Origin: Chloroflexota bacterium
GTDB taxonomy: Bacteria; Chloroflexota; UBA6077
Reading direction: 5' to 3'
Length of the DNA: 9,277 nt
NCBI GenBank assembly: GCA_023380955.1
Contig: JAMCTB010000218.1
Span: 1 to 9,277, forward strand
Within the stretch, counting starts at the first letter, position 1; each line of letters opens with the position of its first letter. A model generated the notes under the pieces. It was not told where the DNA came from, searched no databases, and saw nothing but the letters and a program-made list of their open reading frames with translations. Positions 6,439 through 9,277 of the stretch are shown piece after piece. The translations under genes were made by a program, and so were the position numbers.

Positions 6439-9277
6439 TCACGACCACACGAAGTCGAAGCAGACCAGATGCAAGTCCTCCCTCGCCAGGACGCGGCTAG
6501 CGGGGCGGCCGGTGGTGGAGGACACGTCCACCATTGGCATGGATCGCAGCGCGGCGATCATCTGGGGCAGATCGTTGGTCCGGTTGAACTCCTGAAACGC
6601 CGCCCTCAAAGCCTTCAGGTGCACGTTGCGCATTGGCATGGAGATGCCCTTGATCAGCAGTCGGACCTCCTGCCTGTCCACGTCGGGATGGTTCATATAG
6701 CCGCGGAGAAGGGTGGCAACGGCCTGTTGTGCCGGGTCGAGGGTCTTCGGAGCTTCCTCGATAGCCTGCTGCTCCAGAGTTCTCGACAGTATGTGGGCGA
6801 CCACCTTCTCCTGAATCTGGAAGACGTCGACGTCCCCCACCACCCTGGGCGTATCTTGCGAGCAGGCGATCAGGTTGGCGATCAGGAAGCGGTTCTCCAG
6901 GATGCGCCCATCCCGCAGGTCGTAGTAGTGCCAGAAGTGGCGGCGCCCCTCACCCCGGTCCGCGGGAGCAGTGAAGTAGAAAAAGATCCCCTTGGCCCCC
7001 TCTCGGACCAGGCCGGAATGGATGCCATCGGGCAACTGCTGAAGAGCCTCCCGCCCACCTGCATCCAGTAGAGAGCGAAGCTGCTGAAGGAGGAACTCGC
7101 TGCTTGCCAATTCGGCGAACTGCTCCTGCTCCTCCACGACGGTCCCGTCCTCCTCGCGGATGCGCCGGAGAGTGTTGAAGGTCTGGGGGTGGACCGTCTC
7201 ACCCAACACGCTGGCATCCAGGAACCCGGTGCGGTCGATGTCGGTGATCTTCCGGTTCAGGCTCTCAACCAGCCCCAGCAGCTTCTCCAACCCGGCGTCG
7301 GGGAACATGTTGTAGATCCAAACGGTATCGTGGGGGCTCAAGAGGCGATCCACGCGGCCCGCCCGCTGGACCATGCGGGTGGGGTTCCAGTGAAGGTCGA
7401 AGTTGACCACGACCCCGCAGTCCTGAAGGTTTTGCCCCTCGGAGAGGACGTCGGTTGAGACCAAGACGTCCACCTCCTCCGGGCTGCCGGCCAGTTCGGG
7501 GCGGCCGTTGGCGTTGGGGGCGAAGGCCTCGATCAGGCGGCTTCGTTCCCTGGTCGGGGCACCGCTATCCATGCGGCGCACGTTTGGGTTCCCGCTGCCG
7601 GCCCGCCAGTCGTCACCCTTTGGTCCCCCAAGTTCCCGATACAGGTAGCGGGCCGTGTCCTTGTAGTAGGTGAACAGCAGCACCTTCCGGCCACGCAAGT
7701 CGGTGCCGAGCAGCTCTTTGAGACGCAGCAGCTTTGCGTCGTGCTCCGGCGTGAGCCCCCTGATCTCGTGCCAGACGGTGGTCAGGGCATCGATGTCGCG
7801 CTGGAGCGCCTCGTGGAGGTGCCGGAGATCGTACAGGCCGGCATCCAGCGTCGGGAGGGTGGCGAGGAAGGCCTGAGCCTCCGCGTGGGCATCCAGCTCA
7901 TCGGCGAGGGACGTAGGGGTGGCATCATCCTCCGCGTCCTCTCGCTCCAGGTACCTGAGGGCCCTGTGGAAGGAGGCGCTGTCCAGGACCTTGCCGTCCA
8001 GCACGTAGCTCTCGAAGGTCTTGAGGAACTCCAGGGCGCGGCGGATGCTGATGCGGAAGGCATCGATGCTGGACTCGAATCTCTTCAGATACCGGCTCTT
8101 GAAGATGCCGGCCAGCGCCTCCTCACGCCCCTCCTCGAACTCGTTGCGCTGGACACCCGTCTTCTTGAAGCTCTCCAGCCGATAGGGGGCCAGGCGAAGA
8201 CCTTCCACTTCGTCTACCACCCGGTCGTAGATGCCTCCGTAGGTCGCCTCCAGGTCGTACTTGACGGTCTTTAGCCTCCGCTCCGGCCATCGAACCGCCT
8301 GTCCCCTGATGGTGGCATTGGGATAGGCGGCGCGAATGAAGGGCCTGGTGCGCCGGATCACCACCACCTCCAGCAGGTTAAAGAGAGCAACGCCGCTCCC
8401 CCCATTTCGGGAATCGCGGCGAGCGTTGATGAAATACCGCTGGAGGTCCCCTATGCCTGCGGCAGCGAAGTAGCTGCGATCCCCGCGCGTAAACAGGCTA
8501 ATCTGGTTGTACAGATCGAAGATGTCGTTGTTGATGGGTGTGGCTGTGAGCAGGATGAGCTTCTTCCACTGCCCGTCCCGCCCCCGGCCCCCATTCAGGC
8601 TGACCAATCTCTCGAGGTTCTCGTACCGCTGCGCCGACCTGTTGCGGAAGTTGTGGGACTCGTCGATCAGCAGCACGTCGGCATCGGCGCAGGGGGTTAA
8701 GTCGAAATCAGCCTGGCCCAGCTCCTCCTGGGAGAGGATGGATGCGGGAATGGTGGCCTCGCGAAGCTCGTCGGTCCACATCTTTCGTAGGCTTGCCGGG
8801 CAGATGACCACCGCCTTCTGTCGCAGGTGGTAGGCGCGATCCTCCAGCAGCTTCTTGCCGATCCAGGTCTTTCCGAGACCTACCGAGTCCCCGATGAGGA
8901 CCCCATCGTAGCGAGCCAGGATCTTCCGAGCCTTCTTGACGGCGTCCTCCTGGAACTCCGCCAGATCCACGGCGGACCGAGTAGAGGCTGCCATCCCTTC
9001 CTGTCCGAGGTCGTCCCTGAAGTATTCGAAGAGGGCCTTCATGTAGACCTGGTAGGGCGTGTACTCCCTGGTGCCGAACTTGGAGCTATCGAGCAGCTCG
9101 ATCAACTCCTCTTTGAAGTCACGGCTTGCCTCCCACTGCCGTTGGAACCAGGCGTCCAGGTCGGCGATGGCGCGAGCTCCAACGCTCGATTTCCAGCGCA
9201 GCCTTTCATCTCGGTCGGCAAAGCTCTGTTGAGGTGCCGGACGCCCGGGCCAGTGCGAGGCCGTTCCTTCGTCCTCC
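6439..9277 (-). CDS. SNF2/HepA-type superfamily 2 DNA helicase (5' end beyond the window)
   Basis: Large ATP-dependent helicase or translocase. The frame is open without a stop to the right edge (9276), so about 945 residues are visible and the true start lies outside. Helicase motifs run in order: GDSVGLGKT (8866-8892, Walker A), ICPASLRKMW (Ia), LLIDESHNF (DESH at 8653-8664, Walker B), TATP (8536-8547, motif III), an SNF2-like VVVIRRTRPF, KVLLFTYYKDTARYL (IV), STDVLSEGQNLQ (7423-7458, V) and QRAGRVDR (7345-7368, VI). Near the edge, LDAWFQRQWEASRDFKEEL (9103-9159) resembles the linker that follows a phospholipase D-like domain in COG0553 helicases, so such a domain may lie upstream (inference). 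A long charged helical stretch (about 7696-8223) separates the two RecA lobes, and roughly 270 C-terminal residues are unassigned. It converges on the catabolic operon and shares no evident pathway; repair or phage-defence roles are both possible. Confidence 0.9.
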   Translation of the reverse strand, partial: EDEGTASHWPGRPAPQQSFADRDERLRWKSSVGARAIADLDAWFQRQWEASRDFKEELIELLDSSKFGTREYTPYQVYMKALFEYFRDDLGQEGMAASTRSAVDLAEFQEDAVKKARKILARYDGVLIGDSVGLGKTWIGKKLLEDRAYHLRQKAVVICPASLRKMWTDELREATIPASILSQEELGQADFDLTPCADADVLLIDESHNFRNRSAQRYENLERLVSLNGGRGRDGQWKKLILLTATPINNDIFDLYNQISLFTRGDRSYFAAAGIGDLQRYFINARRDSRNGGSGVALFNLLEVVVIRRTRPFIRAAYPNATIRGQAVRWPERRLKTVKYDLEATYGGIYDRVVDEVEGLRLAPYRLESFKKTGVQRNEFEEGREEALAGIFKSRYLKRFESSIDAFRISIRRALEFLKTFESYVLDGKVLDSASFHRALRYLEREDAEDDATPTSLADELDAHAEAQAFLATLPTLDAGLYDLRHLHEALQRDIDALTTVWHEIRGLTPEHDAKLLRLKELLGTDLRGRKVLLFTYYKDTARYLYRELGGPKGDDWRAGSGNPNVRRMDSGAPTRERSRLIEAFAPNANGRPELAGSPEEVDVLVSTDVLSEGQNLQDCGVVVNFDLHWNPTRMVQRAGRVDRLLSPHDTVWIYNMFPDAGLEKLLGLVESLNRKITDIDRTGFLDASVLGETVHPQTFNTLRRIREEDGTVVEEQEQFAELASSEFLLQQLRSLLDAGGREALQQLPDGIHSGLVREGAKGIFFYFTAPADRGEGRRHFWHYYDLRDGRILENRFLIANLIACSQDTPRVVGDVDVFQIQEKVVAHILSRTLEQQAIEEAPKTLDPAQQAVATLLRGYMNHPDVDRQEVRLLIKGISMPMRNVHLKALRAAFQEFNRTNDLPQMIAALRSMPMVDVSSTTGRPASRVLAREDLHLVCFDFVWS

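Noticed and set aside
6217..7071. 284-residue + strand open frame spanning the convergent gap
   Set aside because: It overlaps the end of the M20D gene and the antisense of the helicase, and has no motif; the helicase motifs on the - strand explain the region.
9103..9105. TTG as the true start of the helicase
   Set aside because: The frame continues with protein-like sequence to the window edge, no good ribosome binding site was seen before this TTG, and the sequence across it reads as one continuous helix.
1..9277. CRISPR array, tRNA, rRNA, transposase or terminal repeats
   Set aside because: No regularly spaced direct repeats, no RNA-gene signatures and no transposase motifs were seen; the window is almost fully accounted for by seven protein genes.

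Overview
The window is a GC-rich, densely coding piece of bacterial chromosome. Start sites use strong GGAGG-type Shine-Dalgarno sequences and a mix of ATG and GTG (possibly TTG) starts. The gene content (oligopeptide-type ABC import, an iron-sulfur Old Yellow Enzyme flavoprotein, non-PTS amino-sugar genes) would fit a free-living heterotroph. Chloroflexota or a similar high-GC lineage is only a guess, because nothing in the window fixes the taxon. No tRNA, rRNA, CRISPR array, insertion sequence or attachment site was seen, and no non-coding stretch exceeds 100 bases.

Left block (1-6341, + strand): six genes in one direction with gaps of 12, 17, 7, 70 and 0 bases, read as one operon that begins off the left edge. 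In order: the C-terminal part of a DppC/OppC-type permease; a metallo-beta-lactamase-fold hydrolase; a 642-residue Old Yellow Enzyme-type oxidoreductase with a [4Fe-4S] cysteine set and a C-terminal FAD/NAD(P) module; a NagB-family glucosamine-6-phosphate deaminase; a NagA-family N-acetylglucosamine-6-phosphate deacetylase; and an M20D amidohydrolase of the hippurate/IAA-amino acid hydrolase type. NagA and NagB together would turn an N-acyl amino-sugar phosphate into a ketose phosphate plus ammonia. The other enzymes suggest the imported substrate is a modified or conjugated amino sugar or acyl-amino compound that needs redox, hydrolytic and deacylating steps. No sugar kinase or PTS component is present in the window.

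Boundary (6342-6438): 97 bases between convergent genes, holding several GC-rich hairpins that may serve as a bidirectional terminator.

Right block (6439-9277, - strand): a large SNF2/HepA-type superfamily 2 helicase. Its frame stays open to the right edge, so its N-terminus lies outside the window. It is unrelated to the catabolic operon in apparent function and may belong to a DNA-repair or defence neighbourhood beyond the edge.
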